The position numbers were made by a program, and so were the translations under genes. From Calendula officinalis (taxonomy: Eukaryota; Streptophyta; Magnoliopsida; Asterales; Asteraceae), in contig OY970833.1 of assembly GCA_963853835.1 (NCBI GenBank), positions 21,484,974-21,548,973 on the forward strand: a stretch of 64,000 nucleotides of DNA. Reading direction: 5' to 3'. Below are positions 23,357 through 34,086 of the stretch, one piece after another (positions within the stretch are counted from its first letter, which is position 1; every line of letters begins with the position of its first letter). Below the pieces are notes generated by a model. That model made no database searches. It had not been told where the DNA came from and was given only the letters and a program-made list of their open reading frames with translations.

Positions 23357-24327
23357 TAGGGGTGTTCGTTTGGATAATTTGGATATATCCGAACCAAATA
23401 GGTGAATCCAAATGAATTTTGGATTTTAAATGTTCAAACCGAACCATCCAAACTAATTTAAATCCAAACCGATCCGAACCAAATTACAATTTGGTTGGTT
23501 TGGATATGTCCGAACCAAACCATTTTTTTCTTAATATACTTCTAAGGCTGTCAAAACCTGACACGACACGACAAAAATACAACGAAACAAAATTGGGACG
23601 AAATTGAAATTTGAATTCGTGTTCGTGTTGTGTAAAACAAACACGAAGTCGTGTCGTGTCGTGTCGTGTCGTGTTCAGATATTAACACGAAATTGACACG
23701 ATAGTTATATTTTTGTTATATTTTTGTCGTGTTTGTCATATTTTTAGCATGTAATAAGTAAGAAATTTGTTACATTTGTTATTTATTTTGTGTTGTCGTG
23801 TTTATCGTTTTTTAATCGGGTCGTGTTCGTGTTAGCAAAATAAAACACGACTTCATGTCGTGTTGGACAAATTCGTGTCGTGTCGTGTTACCCAAAAATA
23901 CAAAACGATAACACGACTTGATAGCCTTAGTAATACTTTACAAGACTACAAAAGTATATAACATAACTAATATTAAGTTTATTATATATAGTTTCAAAAC
24001 GATAAACTACTTTATACGTAAAAACAAGTCTAATTCATAGCTTGTGAGATTTCAAACCATGAGATATTCTCCATAGATATTTGATCTTTTAGAAATGTGC
24101 TAGAATTGTGGGATATATATTTAAATATATGTAAACCAAACCTTTTACTATTTGGATATTTTGGATAATCCGGATTTTACAATGAAAACCAAATCAAATC
24201 CGAAAACCAAACTATTAATTTGGTTCAAAACCAAACCGATCCAAAAAACCAAAAAACCAATCCAAACGATCCAATCCAAATTGTCCATTTGGACAATCCG
24301 GTTATATCCGAATAGTGAACACCCCTA
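23357..24327. mobile_element. hAT-like element, TAGGGGTGTTCG family, carrying a nested element
   Basis: The left end TTAGGGGTGTTCG and right end TGAACACCCCTA are inverted. AATATCT flanks both sides (23350-23356 and 24328-24334). The arms are rich in CCGAACCAAA/TTTGGTTCGG. A second element interrupts the middle (about 23545-23932). Confidence 0.6.
23545..23932. mobile_element. Nested element, AAGGCTGTCAA / CGTGTCGTGT family
   Basis: The left end AAGGCTGTCAAAACCTGACA is the approximate inverse of the right end ACTTGATAGCCTT. The arms contain ACACGAC/GTCGTGT runs (for example GTCGTGTCGTGTCGTGTCGTG) facing each other. A related right-truncated copy lies at about 50128-50515 in a kinase intron. 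Confidence 0.55.
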
Positions 24328-24433
24328 AATATCTATGTCTCTCATAGTTTCTTAAAAATGATAAAACAATATTAATAGTCCATGTTGATGTTGTTTATTA
24401 CACAAAATTACATTTCACTAAATTAAATACGAA

Positions 24434-26781
24434 TTACACCCCATTTGGTATATCTTCCATCTTCTCCCTCTTCGAATTTCCAAACACAAGATCAAGATTA
24501 TAAAGCATCGACACCATAGTAATCGAACACACAAACACAAGAACAGGCCCAAAAATCCAAAGCATGATCGGAAGTGCCGAGTAGAAAAGCCTATTCCCAA
24601 CCACATTAAGCATGAAACCCTTCTCCAAAAGCTCAGAAACATACTCACATGTGACCGTGGATTCCGGTGGGCAATTGATCATGAAATTAACTTGATTAAT
24701 GAACCTTATTGATAACGAGTGACACATGAAAGATGCAAGGAATACGAGCAAGAGTGTTACATATTTTAATGCTACCATAAATTCACCATGAGCCCCATAA
24801 AGAGAGTCGTTGATTGGTTTTTTAACGCTATATGTGCTACTAATGACGGCTGCTAGACCCGAACATAGAAGTATCGATGTAGTCGCCATTAAGGTTGCTC
24901 CCATTATCGTGTTTCGAAGTGTCTGAACGGCTAAGATGTTTTTCTTATCATTATCCTGTCATTAATGCACAATTAATTAAAAAGTAAAGATTGTACGTGT
25001 CACACGGTCACACCCCCATCTAAAAAGAAGTTACTAACCCAAGGCTTGTAGCCTAGTGGTATTGGTGAAAAAAATAAGGTGTTGCCTATGGCCAAGGTCA
25101 TGGGTTCAAGTTCCGTCGTGGACGTGGGGTTTATTCCCCATAGGTGGAAGGTTCGAGGGAAGGCATACTGCCCCTTGTGGATGTCACTGTCTAGGCTCGA
25201 AGCACTAACTTACTAACTTGCCGTGCAAAAAAAAGAAGTTACTAGCTCACTTCTTGAAATTAAAAGTTTATTTTCCTTGTCTAAAGAGAAACTATATGTA
25301 TATGTATACACACATATATACGTAAATTTATTTGTATACATACACACATGTATTTGTTAAAAGAGAAGTGAAGTTGAGGTTGTCCCTTTCTTATCTTAGA
25401 AACCCCACTGGGAACTGTTTCCTTCAAGGGGAGAAGAAATCCTTTCCTACTAAGATCTGCACTCAACAATTTTTCTACCCACTCAATAATTATGTTGATA
25501 TAAAAATCAAGTATATCATATATTATGTCGTTCCTTAAAAAAGTTTCTCATTTTTTCCAAAATATTTATTCTAAAAAAAATTCTGATTTTTTTCAAATCG
25601 GAAGGACTCACTCAATAAAATAATATTATTATCATATGGTCATATACCATACCACTAACTATCTCCTAAAAAACTTTCCCTCTCCAAAATAATTTTATAT
25701 TTTAATCAAATTTATTACCAAGGACCCCTCCATTAACTATCTCCTAAAAACATGTGCCTAAGAGAAATGAGTATTTTTTTAAAGGACGGAGGGAGTATAT
25801 GAATGAAGAGAAATGTTTTTTATGCTTTCTATTTGTGTATACTTGTGTGTCATACCTACATGTATGTCAAAATCAATGGATAATACGAGGAAAAAGAATT
25901 AACAGATTACACATATTATCTTTATGATGAGTATCAACATGAAACACACAAACACACAATTAATATACATCAGTATCATTTTTTTTGTGTAAAAGAAAGT
26001 ATGGTTTACACGTTTTGGAACATAATTCTTATTAAGGTAAATAACCAACAATAATAGATTTATTTATAAACAAAGTCCACGTGACATAAAATATCGAAGT
26101 TATGTTTACAGCTCATAACTTGCATTTAGGAGAACTTTGATTATCAAATAATTACATAAAACTGATCGAAAAAACCATTCCCGTTTTACTGATTTATGCT
26201 TTTATAAACGAGAAAACACAAAACTAAACCTATGTCAAATGACCTTTAAAGTCCTTTGAAGTTTTGAATTAGATATAATTTGGGGAAGTAATATCTAAAC
26301 TATAAAAATTTATTCATCCACTATATTGAACAAATTTTAAACCTGTATAAACATACCAAAACTTAGATTGTTTAATATGTGAATAAGTTTTTGTAATACA
26401 TATCATACGTGAATACCATACGTATGAGAATATTAAACCATCCATAAGACGGAACCGTTTTACTCCTTTTTTCCATTCATAATCTAAAACCACCACCATC
26501 AAGTGATCATAAACATGAGTGTTGTAAACATCGAATCGTTTTGTTAATTCATATAGACATGGGACACATATATGACTTAATTAATGTATAAGAGATCAAA
26601 TTTACGCACATACCTCCATAATGGTGGATACCCACAAGCGGCGTCCATAGTTGTTGGTCCCAATAATGGTAGACAATGGTTGATTTCGGACCTTGTGCCA
26701 TAACCAAAGGTGATAGCCGATGGTGATCGCAAACGATATTGGCACCAATATTACATCAAGATAACACTTCTTCCATTCCAT
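24434..26781 (-). CDS. DUF599 family membrane protein, 2 exons
   Basis: Exon 1 is 26781-26614 (56 codons, starting MEWKKCYLDVILVPISFAIT) and exon 2 is 24955-24434, joined GT-AG in phase 0 to give 229 residues, typical for plant DUF599 proteins. Family-like features are YLDVILVP, GYHLWLWHKV, the GTNNYGRRLWV segment, DNDKKNILAVQTLRNTIMGA after the junction, and several hydrophobic segments (for example VALKYVTLLLVFLASFMC and LPIMLWIFGPVLVFVC). The molecular function of the family is not established, and a multipass membrane location is inferred. The 1.66 kb intron carries a SINE and a MITE. An internal ATG at 24904 would give only the C-terminal two thirds and is not the true start. Confidence 0.85.
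25037..25230 (+). mobile_element. tRNA-derived SINE in the DUF599 intron
   Basis: It begins ACCCAAGGCTTGTAGCCTAG. An A-box-like TAGCCTAGTGGTATTGG and a B-box-like GGGTTCAAGTTCC are spaced as in a tRNA promoter. A short A-rich tail follows. AAAAGAAGTTACTA flanks both sides (ending 25036 and 25244), a 14-bp target duplication. It lies antisense to the gene. Confidence 0.8.
25540..25795. mobile_element. Stowaway-type MITE (GGACGGAGGGAG end)
   Basis: The right end AAAGGACGGAGGGAG is followed by TA. Interior phrases CCACTAACTATCTCCTAAAA recur. The left end is degenerate (TTCCTTAAAAAAGTTTCTCA). The split copy at 42581-43435 belongs to the same family. Confidence 0.5.
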
Positions 26782-28361
26782 TATATCGTTGTATATGTTA
26801 TCTTAAAAACCAATAGTGTTCTCTACTAGTATCGTAAGAGAAGCTATATAATAAACTCATATATAGAATGAGTGTGCCAATGAACAAAGACGGTATTGAA
26901 CGCAAGGTTCAAAATCATAGAAAAAGCATACTTTAAAGCAAAAAAGAGACCTCCATTTTGATCATAAGTTACAAACACTATGCCTTATCATGCAACAAGA
27001 GTTGTATTGCTTTCTCAGGCTTTTTAGACATTATTTTACTATATCATGTGTTAGAAACTTTGTTAGGTTTCGATTACTTGGAAAACTGTGAAGTCGCGAA
27101 ACACTTTCAGATCAAAGTATTTTGTCGGTACTACGAAATCTTCGATCGGATAAAATCACAATTGCAAGAACAGAGAAAGTTGAAGAATTTTGTTATAAAA
27201 TTCGTACAAAAGATGATGACCAAAACCAGTTATATTCCCACTTCCTAGAAACTGATGAAAACTTCTTTAAACTGCCAAATTGCAGTTTAAACTGCTTCCA
27301 AAAACCATAAAAAACCGGGTCGGATCCGGGTCGAATTTTACGAGTAAAAAAGCGGGTTCAAATCAAGAATTCGGATTTTGTATGCATTTTCTATAAAGGA
27401 ATATTATCCGAAATAAAAATTTTCCAAGCTCGACCCTAGCTAGGGGCTCTGCCCCTTGGACCCCGATATCGGGGGCGCTGCCCCCGAACCCCCGTTAAGT
27501 CAGTGTATTTTAATCATAACAAATTTAAACAAGCGTGCACTCCGCACCACCCTTACTTATTCAATATTTATTAGGATTACATTTGGTCAATAAGTTTATC
27601 CCATTATATTTAAATAATATTGATGATACAAATCTCCAACATCATGATTTTTATATCAATATATTATCATGAAGTAAGCATTTCTATATTATTGTTATAT
27701 TTATGAAGTAAGCATGGCGTACTTTTTACTACAAGAAATTATCCCTACAGAATACCCTATGGCTACAAGTCGCTATAGGTTTAAACAAAATTGATATTAT
27801 TCAAACGCTATACTGACGACATGTCATCGGGACAAGTTCGGCGGAAAATGAAATAATTTACCTTTATTTTTTTCTTTTATCAGCGTTGTAGGAAAAAAAA
27901 ACAATGTTGTTAATTAAAAGTTATGCCGATAACATATTTGTCGCCATAATAGATAAACTCTTTAATCTGAGTAATATATGAACACGTTTATGTATAAATC
28001 TAGTAGTTATAATTTACTAAGAGTACATTTTCCATGAAAGACTAGAATCACTAATATATGTGCATTCCCATTAAAACTACTAAGCATTTTACAATTTTGC
28101 CCCTAGAGTTGCGCGAGAATTATTATGATAATGAAGTCACATGTTTAGGGGGGCAATAGGGTTGTAAGTTGTTACATATTTCATGGTCATTTATTTTTTT
28201 CCTTAAGGAAAGAAAATGACGGAAGTGGTTGTTTTAGTTAGATTCTACACGCTACATATCAAACAATGCATGTGACACAAGTTTGATTACCTAATCAAAT
28301 TCTATAATATTTACACTTATACAAGTATAGAAACGTTCAAGGAGATTCATTATTTTTGCGT
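26782..28361. other. Gene-free stretch with GC palindromes and a CACTA-like end
   Basis: GC-rich phrases GGGGCTCTGCCCCTTGGACC and GGGGGCGCTGCCCCCGAACC occur at 27445-27494. ACTACAAGAAATTATCCC at about 27730 resembles a CACTA (En/Spm) terminus with its first base changed. Short frames around 26958-27310 match no family I know. Confidence 0.35.
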
Positions 28362-28570
28362 AGTCCGAGGACTAAATCTCAACCATTGATTAATAAGATC
28401 TAATGGTCAAGATTAATCAAGTATTTTATACATGAAGGGTATTTTGGTCATTTGACACTTAAAAAAAATTCCGTTTTTTATTTTTTATTATTTTTTTCAT
28501 TAAAAAATAATATTTATTGGATAACTAAGTGTAGTACTTAATCACATGTGATTTTAGTGTAAAATCACAT

Positions 28571-29063
28571 GTAATTGTATATTTAATTACATTTGATGTT
28601 TTAGTACAACTAGCAGGGTACCCGCGCAATGCGGCGGCGGATACCCTATAACTATATTTTGCGATAACGATAATGATTTTGCGATGGTGGCAGTACTGAT
28701 GGTGTGTTCGGTAGTGATTGTAAGGGTAGTGATTCTAGTGGCAGGTGGTAGTAGGTGGTGGTCAACAAAATGATATGAGTTTGTGGCTAGAGCTCCTTTC
28801 TAATAACATGAAGTCGCAAGTTCAAATCCTTGGGGTGTCAATTAAATACAAATGTTTCCTGAGATAACAAGCTGGTTGGCTAATAATTAAGCTTGGTAAA
28901 TTGACAAAGTCTGAAATATATATTATATGTAGTTACTAAAAGTGGAAATCTCCTTAAACTTAAAATTAAGGAGCTCCTTAAAATTCCTAAATATGGTAGT
29001 CCTAAATGCATTAGTAAGTAGTATGTAATTGTATATTTAATCACATTTGATGTTTTAGTACAA
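28571..29063. repeat. 39-bp direct repeats bracketing a 415-bp segment
   Basis: 28571-28609 and 29025-29063 share GTAATTGTATATTTAA...CATTTGATGTTTTAGTACAA with one mismatch. The segment between begins with the Helitron-like CTAG end and holds the SINE-like box. Confidence 0.75.
28610..28645 (-). other. Helitron-like 3' terminus
   Basis: On the minus strand, GCCGCATTGCGCGGGTACCC followed by TGCTAG then T gives a GC hairpin next to a CTAG end, the signature of plant Helitron 3' termini. The 5' end was not located. The terminus begins exactly where a 39-bp direct repeat stops. Confidence 0.45.
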
Positions 29064-29291
29064 TAACATGTGATTCAGTACGCAATCACATGTGATTCAG
29101 TACGCAATCGTATTATGTGTCATTAATGAAAAATAATAATTTTTTTTAAATAGATAATAAAAAATAAAATAAAAATAATTCTAAAATAAAGATTAAAAAA
29201 AAAATTAAATTTTTTTTTTAAAATGACCAAAATACCACTCCATGTATAAATATGTGATTAATCGTGACCGTTACTTATAATTAATCAATGG

Positions 29292-30510
29292 TTGAGATTT
29301 ATTCCTTGCGAATTCATAAAAATCAAGGACTTCCTTGAACACAACTCTATACAATTAATACATATGCGTGGATTATTTGAAGAACACACAATTAAGTCTA
29401 TTTATGGTGAAGACGGTAATTTTGAAAATCCTTTGCCTGAGCGATTTAAAAAAGGTGTTTGGGGTCAAATTGTTGGGACGGTAAATTATTTACATGATTC
29501 CCAAATCATAGATCGTGATTCGATTAAATACAGTTTAGTGTCGGGTGATTCTATAAAATTTTGGTCGACTCGTTGGTGTTCTACTTCGCCTCTTTCTGTT
29601 CTGTTTAATATATTATTCCGATTGGAAGTTAATCCTTTTTGCACAGTGAAAGATAGATGGTCAAACGGAAATTGGGCTTTTAATTGGCGGAGAAATGTTA
29701 GAGGTGGCATTGAACAATCTCAATTAGAAAATTTAAGGGAGATGGTTCGGGTCTTTTGTCCGGATAATGAAGGTGAAGATAAAGTGATGTGGTTTTTAGG
29801 TGATCAATGGGAATTTACGGTTGGTGAAGCGAGGCGTCAAATAAATAATTGGCTACACCCGGGGGATTTAGATATTATTCCTACTTATTGGTGTAAGTTG
29901 GTCCCGATTAAAATTAACGTTTTTATGTGGCGAGTTAAACGTGATCGCCTCCCTACTAGATTCAATCTATCTAGGAGAGGTATGGAGATTGAATGTATTT
30001 TTTGCCCTTTATGTAACGCGGGAGTGGAGACGATCTCGCACACTTTGTTTATGTGTAATGTTGCTAAGGATGTTTGGCATGCTATTAATACTTGGTGCGA
30101 AATTTCAGCAGATCAAGTAAGCTGTTTCGATGGGTGGTGGGATAAGGTGTGCTCTATTTCTTCGGGTAGAGATCGGAGAGCAAAATTTATAGTTATCGGT
30201 TTCACTACATGTTGGTTGATTTGGAGTTTTAGAAACGCCTTTATTTTTTATAGTGGTAGATTGCGTAGTTCTGTTTTAGTAGATACTATTAAATCGTGCT
30301 CTTTTAACTGGTTTACTCATAGAAATCATATTAAGATTTCTTGGGTCGACTGGTTACGTTGTCCGATGTAATGTCTAATCTAGCATTTTGCTAGATTCGA
30401 GTGTGTTTTTTAATAAAATTGTTTTTGGGGTCTTCGGGAGGGTGATGGCAATGCCGTAGCTCGATCCGTTGTCTCCTTTTTTTGCTGTTAAAAAAAATAT
30501 AAAAAAAATT
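29292..30510 (+). mobile_element. LINE 3' fragment with open zf-RVT region
   Basis: A 359-codon frame (29292-30371) encodes the region after the RT domain of a plant LINE: FKKGVWGQIVG, WCKLVPIKINVFMWRVKRDR, then CIFCPLCNAGVETISHTLFMCNVAKDVW (zinc-binding Cys/His), ending HRNHIKISWVDWLRCPM. A 3' UTR with GGTGATGGCAATGCCGTAGC and an A-rich tail follows (about 30490-30510). The RT catalytic domain is missing, so the copy is 5'-truncated; the ATG is incidental and the frame is not a host gene. The fragment abuts the right end of the inverted-repeat element at 28362-29311. Confidence 0.85.
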
Positions 30511-30821
30511 CTTCAGAAATATTTTTAATCAATTAGAATATAAAATAGTTTCTGATTATTTAATTAATTTTATTGTTCAGAAATATTTACGAAATTTCAT
30601 ATTTTCATACGTTTTTTTTATGATTGGTTGTTACAATTAAGGAAAATCATTATGGTTAATTTATCGTTTTATAATTTTTCGATAATTTCCTTAAATTAGG
30701 AATTAATTTCCGAAGTTTATTGTTGCTGTATTTCATCACTTGTTTCGAATATAGATGTTACAAATCACTGCAGTCGTCGATACATTAGTGTTATGAAGAT
30801 TTTGTTATTACTTACCATTTG

Positions 30822-33800
30822 TGTGACAACCCTCGGAAATCCAATATTATTTATACTCCTCAATGGTAAGCCAACTCCACCTTGTCCAATTGATCATTGA
30901 TAAAATTCATACTTGAGTTCCATATTTAATTCAAATAACTTGTTATTGTTAAATACACTAAAAGCCGAACTTATCGGTGTACCGTAATCCTGACTGTTGG
31001 TGACTAAAACTCTTATATATTTTATAAATGAACATTTATTTTAACTTTATTATTAATAAGATATAATATGATACAATTTAAGAATGTGCATAAAAAGAAA
31101 ACGTTAAAATATGGACATCTCCATAACCTTACCCTATTTTATCAAATTGTCTACATCAATCTAACCCTTGTGCAAGACCTGGTTATCAACTAGTTATTTT
31201 ATTATTATTGTTTATTCTTTTACAAGCAAATTGAGTGAGGTCCCTAGTATTTTAATATGTATAATAGGGTAGAAGTTGTGGCAGAGAGATGATGACTCAA
31301 GAAAATTTAAACAAGATAAAATCTAATACATATCCAACACTTTACCTTGATTTGATAGGGCATGGTTTTCTTTATTTTTTTATTATGGTGAGAAAGTGAC
31401 CGATGAGAAGCACCAGAATATAACTAGCATGTTGAGTTGGTCATTTACCACCCAACATATCTCTAAAAACTCCCTCTTATCCTAGAATTTCGGCCAAGCA
31501 ACAATCATCCATATTGTTAACTTCTAAATACCATATCTCACTCATTTTAGCTCCAAATTGAGTAATTCAAAGCTCCAAATCACCATGAGAACATCCTCTA
31601 CCATATTCCACCATAAAAATCAGCCATTTACAAGCTTGAAAATCACTGGAATTTAAGGAGAAGTGCTGCCCAAATTTCATCTTCACCATTTTTTTAGTGT
31701 AAGTGTTGTTTCTTGGGTCTACATTTTCCCTTGCTTTCATATCTTAACATACTTTTCTTTTACTCCATTTCAAGAAGACTTCCAAGAAGATCCATCCATT
31801 TTGGTGCCTTGTAGAAGGAGAGTTCATCTAAGTCACAATATACTCATATCTAAAGCTTTGTGAGATCCTACATCCTTGTTCAATACATCTTCATATTTTA
31901 CATATTTATGCTAGTAAATGTTCACTAACTTGAATCATCTAAAAATATGTTAACTACAAGTTTGAAACATTTTTCTAAAGGATAAAACCTTGGACTTGAA
32001 CATCTTAAAGAACTTAAGAAATCATGAAAACACATGTAACGTATTTTAAGTTGTTTTGAGGCCACGAAAAATACAAGGAAAATACTTATAATATACATGT
32101 AAGTTGGAACCAAGAAAAATAAAAGAATATGTACACTACACATTAAAATTATACAATATACATCCAAGAGTAGTTGGAAATTGAATAAGAAGAAGAAAAA
32201 GAAAAAGATTACAACACTCAAAATATAATATGCTCACATGGACAAGAAAATAAATTGAACAAGAAATTTCCTTGCTAACTGTTCTCATACGCCCAAGGTC
32301 ATGAATTCCCATACGCCCAACATCATGAACTGGAGACTTAATTACGTTGATATTTCCGTGTCTTTACTTATTTTTGTCAAAAACTAATGTTTTAAATTTT
32401 ATATATATATATATATATATATAATTATTAATTTCACAAAATGTTATATTAAGTTTGGACCTAAAGATTTAGAGTTGAAAAATCAAATGTTTAATAAATT
32501 AAAATAGTCATTTTATATACCTAATGTAAAAAAAAATGAGGTACTGGATGATATAAATGAAATTGAAATATATGTTTAATAAAGGCGTTTTCTTTTTTCG
32601 CCTCGAATACTGTAACGGAGCAAAATACATATTTTACCGAGTATGATGACGACATTAGAATATTATGACCAATAAATATACCCTTGAAATACTTATGAAA
32701 ATACGAATAAGTACAAGTATGAAATAATCATAAACTTTTATTGGCATACCGAAAACTATTATTTTTCGGGTCACCAATAAGTCAGAAACTTATAATGATT
32801 TTTAAACCATCTAGTTGAGTGAACAACTAGCATAGATCAATTGGTAAAGCTGTCTACTTATACTTTATTCTCATGTGCTTAGGGCACTAAGAGACGTTTT
32901 GGACTTGCATAATTATACTATATTACATTCGCTAGCTTGTGTGACTCAGGTGAGTTCACAGCCCCATTTTTACTATATTTTTACTGCTTTACTTTCGGGG
33001 TGAAAAACATATGAAATCATTCATGATTATTTACGATGAAACTATTTTTGTAAAACATGACAACGAATCGTTATGCTCGAACTAGGTTTAGATGTAGTGT
33101 ATGGAAGTGCGTATATGCATACATACCATAATCATTAGCTAGTTGTGACTAGGCCCTGGATATGCAAATAGTACTATTGGCTGAGACTTACCTTCCCCCG
33201 TATTTGGTTGGTCGCGCTAACTAACGATGTTTATCGAACTCGTGGAGTGTATATCCAGAAAGTGAAATACGTTTGAAAGTTGTTGTTTTGGTTATGGACT
33301 TAGGGTTGACATATTAACTCATAGGCCCTGCAAACCTATTGGGGATCATCGTCATATATTTTCTACTTTGCGATTTTGATCGTACGTATTGCCAGTGAGG
33401 CAACTATATTAAAATGTTTCATCATCGTACTAATTATGTCAAGTTTAATATACGAAAACTTTAAATCATTAATTTATTTTAAAAACCTGTGAATTCACTC
33501 AACATTATTGTTGACGTTTTTAATCTATGTTTTTCAGGTAATTAGCTGGAGAGCTAATTTGCATTCAAGTTTTTGGAAATCGTGTCTACGTAATATAATG
33601 CCATGGATTTTGTTGTCAAGAAGGGATTTCATTAGTATTATTTAAATGTTTTGAGTTATATTTTTGAAATCCTGAACTTTGGAAATTTATATTATTTCCC
33701 AAACTTATTTGTATCACTTTTTGTAAACCATGAATGGCATTTAAATATATTTTGGTTTCATGATAATCATATGCTTGTGTTTACCCGTGACGTCCACCCC

Positions 33801-33834
33801 GTTCTTCCGCAAACCGTTTTGGCGGGGTGTGACA
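30822..33834 (+). repeat. 5' LTR of the gypsy element (3013 bp)
   Basis: Starts TGTGACAACCCTCGGAAATC and ends GGCGGGGTGTGACA, just before the PBS. At 32400-32423 it has a plain (AT)n tract, the position where the 3' LTR holds a MITE. Small frames in it (for example 31663-31863) are repeated in the other LTR and are not genes. Confidence 0.92.
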
Positions 33835-33837
33835 GAT

Positions 33838-33849
33838 TGGTATCAGAGC
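33838..33849 (+). promoter_or_regulatory. Primer-binding site of the gypsy element
   Basis: TGGTATCAGAGC, three bases after the LTR end, complementary to the 3' end of initiator tRNA-Met. Confidence 0.9.
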
Positions 33850-34086
33850 TATTGGTTATAGTGAACTAGTGAGTCTAGTCTATAACTTGGAAGATTTTTG
33901 GGTCAAAACGTTTTCATTGCATATAGAGTTTCGTTGCATATTATTCATGAGTCTAGGCCTTAGTAGTAAATGACTCGCTTGTAGGTATATATTATATATC
34001 TTGTACACCTCATACCCTACACCGATGTTGTTACCCATACTCCACTGGTTACTCACACATAAACCTGTACTTAAGAACCGTTGCAG

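Larger units (their letters stand above)
28362..29311. mobile_element. Inverted-repeat element, AAATCTCAACCATTGATTAAT family
   Basis: The left AGTCCGAGGACTAAATCTCA ... TACATGAAGGGTATTTTGGTCA matches the reverse complement of the right TGACCAAAATACCACTCC ... CAATGGTTGAGATTT. AT-rich tracts are mirrored inside both arms. The interior contains a Helitron-like end and a tRNA-like (SINE-like) segment at about 28775-28850 with B-box-like GCAAGTTCAAATCC. A third, one-ended copy lies at 57890-58045. Confidence 0.6.

Noticed and set aside
25037..25120. tRNA gene candidate (TAGCCTAGTGG ... GGTTCAAGTTCC)
   Set aside because: No cloverleaf acceptor pairing that I can see; long body, A-rich tail and TSD mark a SINE.
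26958..27310. Overlapping frames next to the DUF599 gene
   Set aside because: No recognised domain; two frames compete and neither has codon or splice support.
29292..30371. 359-codon frame as a host gene
   Set aside because: Content is the zf-RVT end of a LINE, with A-rich tail and 5' truncation.
31663..32221. Short frames in the 5' LTR, repeated at 39683-40241
   Set aside because: Both lie in the gypsy LTRs and are duplicated only because LTRs are duplicated.
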